Below, piece after piece: positions 15,001-27,000 of a stretch of 64,000 bases of DNA (position 1 is the stretch's first letter; each line of letters starts with the position of its first letter). Both the position numbers and the translations under genes were made by a program. Source of the stretch: Branchiostoma floridae (taxonomy: Eukaryota; Chordata; Leptocardii; Amphioxiformes; Branchiostomatidae); contig NC_049989.1 of assembly GCF_000003815.2 (NCBI RefSeq), positions 3,533,580-3,597,579 on the forward strand. Reading direction: 5' to 3'. The notes beneath the pieces were generated by a model. That model was not told where the DNA came from and searched no databases. It saw only the letters and a program-made list of their open reading frames with translations.

Positions 15001-18000
15001 ATACATGTGTTTAAAGTCACAATAAATTCTATTCTGAGTACTACCAAGGAATTACATTGATGTGGCTTTATGCTGTTGCATGAGACAGCCACACATTCAG
15101 ACATGCCACGATTGCAAATCAACCTCTTGAACACAGTTAAATGTCAAACTGTGGCTACCTGGTCCTCAGAAGACTTGGCATACGCCAGGGCATCGTTGCA
15201 CAGCCAGTAGTATCTCCTCTTGAAGCTGAAGGGCATCAGGACCAGACCATCGTCCGCCCTCCGTCGGCGTAGGAGGTGACCTTCCTTAATTGTGACTGAC
15301 TGGTGGAAAGCGCTCCGCCTCTGCGCTTCTCTTGTGGGCACTGCAAATTGAAGTGTAGAGACTATAAAGTGCAAGTCTATAGTAAGTAATTACTCTCTGC
15401 CTCTGCACTTCTGTAGTGGGCACTGTAAGTTCAAGTATAAAGACTATAAAGTGCACATTAAGTCAAAGTAATTTCAGGATCAAAGAAAAAGGGATGAAAG
15501 AATACAACAGATAGTAAACTAGGCTGATGGGCTACCGCTTACAGTAAAAAAGTACAAAATGTACATTGGACAACAGCCAAGCATCCTGATTTGAGTGAGA
15601 CTAACTTTTGCCCTCTACCAATTAAGGACAAATAGGAAGAACATGTCAGACTCTTAATCCAAAATCAAATCAGTGAGGTCGTATGACGTAAAAGCAATGT
15701 GTAACACAATTTTCCTCAATTCACACAGGCAGAAATGAGTACATAACTGCAGTTAGGGCTTTCCTTTGGATCTTGGATAGATCGTTAAAATAGGGACCAT
15801 TCTATAATGATCAGTATGATGATCATGGGCACTTAAATGGAGAAAGAAAAGAGAAATACTAATGTTTTTGTTTTTCATACACTACTTGCCATTGGCTTCA
15901 TCAATGTCTATGAGTTGATCCAGGAAGTCCTGTACGCGGGAGGAGCTGTCCTGTATGAAGGGGTGGAGCGGCTCCATCCATGTCTCCTTCCCACGCCCAC
16001 ATTGTAGTCCCAGGTTCCCAATGCTCTGGATAACCTGTGAAAATAGGAAAGAGATCCAGTAAAACTCTTCACAACTATCTAACATTGTCTAACTCTATCC
16101 TAAATCCATCCCACATCCGCACTGCAGACCCAGATTCCCAATACTCTGGATAACCTGAAGGTAGGAAAAAGATCCATTAAAACTCTTTAAAATTATCTAA
16201 CATTGTCTAACTTTATTCTAAATCCTTATCCCACACCCACACTGCCATCCCAGGTTCCCAATACTCTGTATAACCTGAAGGCAGGAAAGCGTCAACCATC
16301 AGAACTCTTCATTTTTATCTACCATTGTCTAACTCTTAAATCCTTCCCATGCTCACACAGCTGATCCAGGTTTCCAATACTCTGGATAACTTGAAGGTAG
16401 GAAAGAGATCCATCAAGTCTTCACTCTTCACTTTAGTCTATCATTCACCAATGGAAATCCTGAGTAATCCTAAGAACTCCACACCCACCCTGTCCTCCTA
16501 GAGTCCCAATACTCAATAAAACTCTTCTTCTATCTAACATATCTAACTTAATAACTCTTCCCATGCCCACACTTAAGACCTTAGGGTCCTAATACTCAAT
16601 AAAACTATCTACCATTGTCTAACCCAATAACCCTTCCCACACCCACTCTGTATAACCTGAAGGCAGGAAAGGCAGCCATCAGTGAGAACTCTTCATTTCT
16701 ATCTACCATTGTTTATACCCCATTAGTAAGTAATCCTTCCCTCGCTCGCATGATAGATACAGGTCTGAAGTTCCCAATACTCTGTATAACCTGAAGGTAA
16801 GAACGATAGTCATCAAAACTATTCACTTCTATCTACCATTGTCTTTATATACTCTTAAATCCTTCCCACACTGTAGACCTTGGGTCCCAATACTCAATAC
16901 AACTTTTCTAACTAACATCATCTAACCCTAACTCTTCCCACACCCACTCTGTATAACCTGAAGGCAGGAAAGACAGCCATCAAAACTATTCACTTCTATC
17001 TACCATTGTCTAACTCTTAAATCCCTCCCACTCTCACATAGCTATAGCAGATCCAGGTTCCCAATACTCAAGAGTGTATAAATGTAAGCTGGAGGCAAGA
17101 AAGACAGCCATCAGAAGACTGCACATTGCTTCACTTATCTCTTAAATTGCTTCACTTTTTATCTATCTAAATTGTCTGTTGGATATGAGCAACATGGAGG
17201 AATCTGATGGGGGTAGCTCCTGTCCTATTAAAGGCACTTAGGCAGGTTGGACATTACGATGATGATAAAATGTGTTCTTTGCCTGCATTTTGACAAGAAA
17301 TCAGTTGAGTTGCCAAAACTATTACTGTTGATAATGTCTTAAGAGCCATAAACTCTTCACTTTTAGCCATTTACAATGGTCAAGACCACTTTGCAACAAT
17401 CTAACTCCATAGTCTTCTCATCTTCAAAGATCTGATCAACAACAGGTTTCAGGACTTCAAGTAAAAGTACACGTATGGCAGGAACTTTTCAACTGAATTG
17501 TGGCTTTATGCATTTGCAATGGGTCAATTCACTAATTTCCAAATGTTCATGTGTAATGTCTACAGACATAACTCCAACAGGTCACATATGTCCTCCAGCC
17601 TAAAGAACACTATATAACAGAGATCTCAAATGCAGCCTCCCCCACTATAATGCACTCCTGCATACCTAAACTGTACATACCTGGGGGTGCTGCACATGAG
17701 AGCTCTCAAACTTACTCAGTTTTTCAACAGGCAGATCTGTGTATCACAGTGGATGGATGTTAATGGAGGTTAGATTACTGGAATGTAAGCTGCCCCAAAG
17801 AACTAACCTTTGCAAGTAAAGTGCAGGTCCTGCTAGTCTTGGCATCGGCGTGTTGGTCCCGGAGGGCGAACAGTTTGGGAGACAAGACAGCTGGAGCAAA
17901 GAACCTCAGAAACAGGAATCCACTGATGGCCAGGTACTTCACGTCCTATCAACATGGCAATAAACATCATGGTTTTGTAAACTAAGGTCAATGGTACAAA

Positions 18001-21000
18001 GCGCAGTATATAGGTATATTTACTCCCATTAACAGTAGGTGTAGCTTGAAAGTAATGTATATAACGTTATATCCACAATCTCCAAGATGAGATCTCTCTC
18101 TCTCTCTCTCTCTGTCAGTCAGTCTTTTCCAGACTATGACAAACTACGCAAAAGAGCTTAACAACAAAAGATGAGATCTGCCAGGTTGATAAAGGGAAAG
18201 AGTGTGCCTTGAAAGTTGCTAAGCTATGAATTGTAGTTGTGTGTATATTTTATTTAAATTTCTGTCCCAAATTATCCACAACCTTGTCAAGAAATTCTGT
18301 TTTAAGATGATTCCTAGATTTATCCTGAATACTCTCCTATGTCAAAAAGTACAAAACTTTAGTGTTTTCTGCATTTTACCAACGGGAGCACAATGCAATG
18401 CGATGCAATCAATCAATAACTCAGTCAATTAATCAACCATCAATTCAATGTACTTGGAATGCGTATCGTCTTGCCAGCCCTTCCATTAAAAAAATCCCTG
18501 CATTTGCTGGTAAATGTTGGATCATTTGATTGTGCTAGTGATGAGCTGCATTCAAGGAATCTGTTTTAATATTTCCCACCCACCTGATGCTCAGGGAATC
18601 TGTCCTCCACTCTCTTACTGAGCTGTCTGAAGGCCAGTCTGATGACAGGAGGACACTGGTCCACTGACATGACGATGTTGTCAATGATCTGTTCTAGATA
18701 CCCAGTCAGGATCATTGCACTATGCTCCAGCAACTGGCCATCAGACTGCGACTTAACACTTAGTCTCCTGTGAAAGAAAAAAAGGAAAGAGTATGTCAAC
18801 CAGGGCTATCTCCAGAACCTTTCCTTTGTGCCTGAACAGAGATTTGCTGGTTGGAATAGGCAAAAATTTCATCCTGGCTATGCAAAACATCTGAAATCTG
18901 CTATGGTGAGCCTAAAATGACAGATTTAATGACAAAAATCAACCATATGGGCCCAAACAACAAGTGGGACAGAAAGTTTTATTTTTTTGGTAAGATAATC
19001 AGATAATAGAAATCTATTTTTCCATGGCTTGAAAATGTCTGGAAGAAGAAGACTATGGTTTGACAAAGTCACCTCCGAAGGATCCTTCTGGTCTATATAC
19101 GTTTTTTGTTTAGTTTTGACATTGCTGCTACATTTCAATATGTAATTTGGGTAGAAAGAAAAGACATGAAGCATACCTTCTACAGGAGTCCACTTTACAT
19201 GGATCCAACTCAACAGTTTTCTTATCTTCAAAAATCTGATCTACAACAGGTCTCAGCACTTCATGTAAGTATGGCATCCCCACCACCTGCATAGAAACAG
19301 CAGATAAGGTACTTTTATTGAAAGTTAGGACTTGGTTAGAATGAGAAGTTATATCATACTTAACAATACTGAATGCTGCGGGAAGGTATCAAAAAGAATT
19401 CTAACATACTGTAGTTAACAAATCACAAGAATAGCATGGTCAAATTAAGGATGAGCATTTACTAATGCCCTAATGAACATCTGAACTTCAAAACCTCCAT
19501 ATCACCTAAATAAACTGTTACAGTAAACATTTTTGACCGGAGAAAAGAAGAAGAAAGCTACCTTTAGGAATTGGTCCATTGACTTTGTAGCCAATGAGTT
19601 CCCCCTGAATAATGTGTTGGGGTCCTCTGTGATAAAAGTGAAACAAGAGTTGGTATGGTTTTACACCACGTCATCGTTATCTGCAAATAATGATCATAAA
19701 TCTAGAGAAGGATTTGTTTATTTATACATTCATTCATTTATCTATTTATAAAGACAACAATCAATGAACTTAAAAATAGGAAACCAAATGAAAAACAAAT
19801 TAAAAAGTAAATAATGTTTAGCTCATTTAGAATTAGAAACAATGAATCTAAAACATTAGACACAATATTCTTACTGGTATTGAGTATCTCTTGAGTGTTG
19901 AGGGCATCTAAAAACTGGACAACCATCCCCTCTCCCAGGAAGACCTTGACCAAGGTCGTGGCAATGTCCATCCTGTCCATAGTCATTACCTCCTCTAACA
20001 TACTCAGTGGGGTGGGAGTCTCTGGCTGAAAAATTAAGAAAGACCAGTATCAGCTATGTACCATCTGGTATAGGATCATCAAGGAGTAAAAATGCTGCTT
20101 TAAACAGCCTCTTTGTGAGGCTTACTTAAAAATTGCCATGCTGTATGTTCAATTTTTACAGAAAGAAATACATGTCACAATTGAAAAAAAGGGTATTTCT
20201 TTATACAGCAGAAAGAGGACCTGTAAATGATCTTTTCTCATTGATTGTGGGAAATGTGTGGACTTCAAAATATGGCGATTCAATTGTAGATATATGTTTC
20301 TACCATCTGCAATACGTTCAGTATTATGTTGAGATGACGACACCAAAACAACTGTTCATACCTCTATACTGGATTGTACAGACTCTACCAGGAGGTCCAC
20401 CAATGGCTGGTAGTACTGAGAAGGGAGGATGTGTTCTTCTGTGCACCGTACCTTCAATCTTAACGAGCCCAGCTCAGAGCTGTCGGCAAAGGCAATGCAG
20501 TTATAGTAATAATAATAATAATGGTTTATTTCTTATCGCACTACACGGTATAGGTAGCAGGGTCATTATTAGGACCCTAGATTGTACTGCCGCATTCCAT
20601 GTGTTTAAAATCAGAAGACAATTATTAGAAATAGTGATTGCACAGGTAAGAGTCATTTTGCCGCGTTAACGTTACGTGTAATAAAACAGTTTGAACAATT
20701 TTTAAAAAGGATTTTACAAACGGTTACTGGGGGCAATAACAACAGTAAGTAGCCTTTACAGGTAGCCTTTACAGTATGTCATGGGTGTATATATTATTCA
20801 GTTAAGAGTATAGCTAGCAGAACAAGGCTGTCCCTGGTGCTGAAATACCAGTTGTGATGACATCTTGCCATTTTGAAAAAAACAACAGTTTTTACCCTTG
20901 AGGTATTGGCCTTTTGTGATTAAAAAGAAACTGTGCAGAAAGGGGTTCATATACAGCCTTTGGTAGTAACATGCTACATTGTTATTCTGAAGATCAGTTG

Positions 21001-24000
21001 TGGTGACATATTGCCTATTAAAATAAGCAGTTTATACCCTTGAAGTATTGCCCTTTTGTGATTAAAAAGAAACTGTGAAAAAAAGGTTTTCATACAGCCT
21101 CTGGTAGTAACATGCTACACTGTTATTCTAAATATCAGTTGTTATTCTGAAATATCAGTTGTGATGACATATTGCCTATTGAAATAAGCAGTTAATACCC
21201 TTGAAGTATTGGCCTTTTGTGATTAAGAAGAAACTGAGTAGAAAGGTTCTCTCATACAGCCTCTGGTAGTTATATGCTATATTGTTATTCTAAATATCGG
21301 TTCTTATTCTGAAATATCAGTTAATGACATATTGCCATTTTGAAGAAGACAAAACAGTTTATATCCTTGAAGTATTGCCCTTTTGTGATTAAGAAGAAAT
21401 TGTGTAGAAAGGTTCTGGTAGAAATATGCTACATTTTTATTCTAAATATCAGTTGTTATTCAGAAATATGACATATTGCCTATTGCATTAAGCAGTTTAT
21501 ACCCTTGAAGTATTGCCCTTTTGTGATTAAGAAGAAACTGTGAAAAAAAGGTTTTCATACAGCCTCTGGTAGTAACATGCTACACTGTTATTCTAATTAT
21601 CAGTTGTTATTCTGAAATATCAGTTGTGATGACATATTGCCTATTGAAATAAGCAGTTGATACCCTTGAAGTATTGGCCTTTTGTGATTAAGAAGAAACT
21701 GTGAAGAAAGGTTCTCACATACAGCCTCTGGGAGAACTTAACGCTACATTGTTATTCTGCACCTGTTTCCAATATCAAAAGCGTACTCAATCTGGATAAA
21801 TGTTGCCTGGAGGAAATGTCACACAGGCTTCGTTTAATGAGGTGGTGTTAGATACACCATAACAGCATGACAAGCACTTGATCAGGACTGACATTCAGCA
21901 CAAGGAACAGTTATTATCTAAACTAACAACATAACCAATGAAAGGACTGTCGGGGGAAGAATATGACAATTTTTGCATTATTTCTTCACGAATATGATCT
22001 TAATATGATTTTAAATATGGCTTTAAGAATATGACACTTTTGCAATTTCCTCAACACACAGTCAGTTGCTATTGATGCAAGGTGTTTTTAAGCTCACAGT
22101 AATAAGAATAGAAAAGCTATTCATGTGTATCGTAATTTGTTAATAAAGCAAGTGAGAAGTAAGGAAATTTGAACACAGGTGTTCTTTTCCCTGACAAGAA
22201 TTTTACATAAAAAAGGGCCTTTAGAAGTTTGCCTTTTATCAATTTGAACACAGGTTCCCTGGACACAGCTTCTCTGTCAAAAATTGAAAAGTTTACCTTT
22301 CATCATCTACAGTTGATGCTCTTGGACACAGTCTGTGCCAGCCTAAAACATGCTCATCACCATGCAGTTCTGTCAGGGCCACTTCTCCCTGTAACATGAT
22401 GAGGTGATGCTCTAAAAGTATGCGTGTTACATTCAAAGATGCATAGATATGAATCAATATTGATTACTGATGGACATCATAAACAGCATAAAACTTGGGC
22501 CAATTATGCCAAATAGCAGTTACTCAAGCAACTAGATATGGTTATGTAATAATAAATCTGGAAATCTGATCATCAATATCCAAAACCATATGCAGTTGCT
22601 TGAGTAACTACTATTTGGCATATTTTACCACCTGAATGTCTAACCTTCATAGACGTACATGTAGCTTGTGGGATTTAATTGCTACATTTCTGTCAAAACT
22701 GCCCATGAATATCATTCAGGGTGAGTAATGAGATTTGGTATATTAGGTGGATTGGTAGTCAGTATAGACTGGATTCTTAACACTTATGTTAACAGGGAAA
22801 ATTATTAAAGATGGGCACATTGGCTAGGTTACGTAGAGGTGGTCACTTGTACAGGTTTCACCTATACAGGTTTGACTGTATATCAATGGCCAGGTGGTCC
22901 TTATGGAGAGGTGGTCACCTGTACAAGCTTGACTATATAGCTACTACTTCCACAGCTATCTATACGTCCTTCCCCTTTAGTGTTACCCCTTTGACCTTTG
23001 TCTCCAATACCCATAGTTATTGCCTGTTGTAACCAATCCCACCTGAGCTGTGTGGCATAGCTGATTAGATCCTGTAATAAGTACCTATCAAGCTGACATT
23101 TCAGGGAAATCTGATACAGATTTAATTCAAACCCTTGCAGCATAAACAAAGAGTACTTAACTGCCTGCTAAAGCTACTTTTATATAACATTCTTTTAGTA
23201 AAATGGGTCATATATGTGTTATGATATCATACATTGAGTGAAGTGGGTAAAAATTGCAAGGAGCAGTGCAGAGGATGTTTTACTCTGAATGAAACATGCT
23301 AAATGTATTTTACGATGACTGCATAAAATCAACATTGGCCAGCAAAATGGAGTACTTTCTTCTTCACACTTTATTTGGCTTTCCTCACATCACTCAGGCA
23401 AAGATACATACCTAGCTGTAGTTAGAATGTCTCTTAGATAGGATTTTACATGGAGGTCACCGGTGTCTGCAGAGAGCCTTTCTGTTGTCGATAGTTCATA
23501 ACCTTACAGTCCAATGGCCACACCTGGAGCAATTACTGTTACAGTAATGTTGAGGTCACTAGAGTGCCTACTACAGGATACCATTATAGAAATTTAGTGC
23601 TGCCAATTGTAAGTGAATCCTTTTTTTGTTTCACAAAGGCTCAATATGTCAGTTCTAACAAATTACATTCAATGTCTCTATGGAAGTACATCTGACACTT
23701 TCATACATTCCAATGACAGCAAAAATCCTCATGTCAAATGTTTTCGTCTCATTACTAACGGGAGGTGCCCCAACACGGTACGCTTTTTCTTGCGCTCAAA
23801 CACATGGCGCTCCATCGCTAGTTTTACTCATAGATTTGAACAACATACTTGAATAAGAAATGCATTCATGTGGTTCATGAACCTTTCGCGCTGCGTGTTA
23901 CAAGCAGCAAACACTGAGACAATTTCGTGTATGGTAACCTTCCAATTTTGTGCTATGCAGGACAGTATGCAGGACATTCTTTTAGTAAAATGGGTCATAT

Positions 24001-27000
24001 ATGTGTTATGATATCATACATTGAGTGAAGTGGGTAAAAATTGCAAGGAGCAGTGCAGAGGATGTTTTACTCTGAATGAAACATGCTAAATGTATTTTAC
24101 GATGACTGCATAAAATCAACATTGGCCAGCAAAATGGAGTACTTTCTTCTTCACACTTTATTTGGCTTTCCTCACATCACTCAGGCAAAGATACATACCT
24201 AGCTGTAGTTAGAATGTCTCTTAGATAGGATTTTACATGGAGGTCACCGGTGTCTGCAGAGAGCCTTTCTGTTGTCGATAGTTCATAACCTTACAGTCCA
24301 ATGGCCACACCTGGAGCAATTACTGTTACAGTAATGTTGAGGTCACTAGAGTGCCTACTACAGGATACCATTATAGAAATTTAGTGCTGCCAATTGTAAG
24401 GTATTGTAAGCTCCTGGCTGCACAGAGAGAGTAGTTGGCCCACCCTATGGCAATATTCAAAGTGTGTTCTACATACTTCTCCCAGGAAGTCGTGGTTTCC
24501 CTGCTTCTCCCAGTCCCACACTGTGAACTGTAATGTTGCTGTCTCCATGGCTTTGGTGGGAATGGTGAAATCAAACGTCTCCTTCCACTTGGGAAATCTT
24601 GTCCTCTTTATAACCTTTTAGGGAGAGAGATATATTCTCATTAGAAAGGGAAAAGCCACTCTAAATATTCCCTACAGTTTTATACCTCGTTGATTTATTG
24701 GTGCAGTACTGTGAAAGCAAGCTTGACTCCTGCAAAGGTAAAAAGAATTATTACTGCACAAAGAATTCTGTTGAATGGCAATACCACTAACTGTAACCGT
24801 GACTTAAGAAAAAAAATTGCGGTCAAAACCTTTTTGCCCTTGGTTGAAAGTGTGTCTGATATCCATGCATAGCCTTTCCAGGAAATGAACTTGTAATGAC
24901 CTGTCATTGGCTTTTCTATCAGAGCCAGTTGATGTCCAGTTCAAACACCAGTGCAAAAAGTGAATCCGACATTTCCATATATTCCGATGACAACAAAAAT
25001 CCTCATGTCAAAAGTTTTCTTCGCATTTCTAGTCAAGTTCAAAGTGAATATTCTTTTGCTACACAAAAGCTCAATATGTCAGTTGCAACAAATTACAATT
25101 CAATGTCTCTATGGAAGTACATGAAAAGGAAATGAAAATAAAAATTTTCTTGACAAAAACGTTGCCCTTGGTGCTGAAACTGTGGCTATTATCCACGTAT
25201 AGCCTTTCCAGGAAATGAACTTGTAATGACCTGTCATTGGCTTTCCTATCATAGCCAGTTGATGCCCAATTCAAACACCAGTGCAAAAAGTGAATCCTAC
25301 ATTTCCATATATTCTGATGACAACAAAAATCCTCATGTCATAAGTTCTCATCATAGTTTTAGTCGAGTTTGAAGTGAATCCTTTTTTGTTTCACAAAGGC
25401 TCAATATATCAGTTCTCACAAATTACATTCAATGTCTCTATGGAAGTACATCTGACACTTTCATACATTCCAATGACAACAAAAATCCTCATGTCAAATG
25501 TTTTTGTCTCAATACTAGTCAAGTAAGAAGTGAATCCTCTTTTGTTACACAAAGGCTCAATATATCAGTTCTAACAGATAACATTCAATGTCTCTATAGC
25601 AAATATTATGGCAGGAAGAGTACACTTAAACATTATGAATAATTCAATGTGACTTTGAATCCTAATCTTCTAAGGCCTCTTTAGTCAATCAAATATCTAA
25701 ATCCTCAAGGTCATTCAAGTGCACCTTTCTAACAGCTATTTTCTGAAGCATAGCGGTGAGAGGAATTGCAATTCATAAATCCACCCTAGGATTGCCTGCA
25801 AAATCCTTTCAACTCACTTGGGTTTTGGCCTTGTCCTCCTGCAGGGAAAGTTCAACAAATGCATCCACAATGCCAGCCTTCTCCTTCACTGCCAAGTCCC
25901 TACACAGAATATAAAGTGCAAATTAAAGTTCCGAAATGAGAATACGCTGATGCGTTGCCAACACTTTGACACGTGGATGATTTTTCATCTATTCAACTCC
26001 CACCTCTGGAGTTCCCCCTTCATTTTCTCAAGTTCAAATGTCCTTGACTACCAGACCATTATTTCCAATCAAGTCTTACTCAACAATCATAGGATGCCTC
26101 TCTGCCTGAGCTTTATTAGTTCTTGTTAGTAATTGCTTGAAGCCGTGACGATTTATTTCTAGCTAATCCCACCAAGTTTCATGGCTGATTGCATAATACC
26201 TTATGCCTGTCACTCAAATGCAACTGCCGACTACAATGCAAAAGTTTTCAGGAAAGATGCATTGACACTCAGACAGTTAATGTACTTCAAATTCTACAAC
26301 CTGACTCCTAGGTAGCAACTTTGACTTCCAACACATTCAGGATAAACTGTGGGGTATGTAATTTTGAGAGTTATATGCATGCAATACATATAATAATTGC
26401 ACCCTACAGCACAGTTGGGTGGCAACAAAAATGCACAGGAAGCATCCAAAAACAGCCGTGCCAAGATTTGAGGTGCCTGCAATGTCAATTGATAATTGGC
26501 ATAAACAGTTGAATATACTTGGTCAAAACACAGCTTTACAGTCATGCTTTTAATTTTAATTTTGATTTGTATCAATAATAGAGCCTGGAAAAATAGCAAA
26601 TTTGCCAGGTTTGTACAGAACGCCTGCCAGAATGTGTGAACAAACATGCAGGTTATATGTCTCTTTGCTTGTGAGGAAATAAATATTACATGCTATAACA
26701 TTATTCTCTGAAGTAAGGTGAGAGAATGTATGTATTGTACATTCTATATAACCATTGTATTCTCCATCCTCTCTCCCTCCCTCTTACCTCGCCTGCACCA
26801 CCACACAACAGATGGTAGTGAAGTCTCCGGCTGCGGGCGTGAACCCCCTGTTGCCATGGCACCACATCTCCAGCTGTAACTCCCCCTGGACCTCCGAGCC
26901 CTTGTCTACCTTCCGTAGGGGGAACCATTTCTCTAGACCTTTCCGTGTGTAAGAGTAGTACTTATATCAGCCAAAGAATGCCACTCAATCAAATACAAAT

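Noticed and set aside
20133-20669. 178-codon plus-strand frame
   Set aside because: Partly antisense to RasGAP exon 9 and otherwise intronic with no recognisable domain.
26294-26647. 117-codon minus-strand frame between RasGAP exons 5 and 6
   Set aside because: No similarity, AT-rich, lies in an intron and lacks splice-compatible context.
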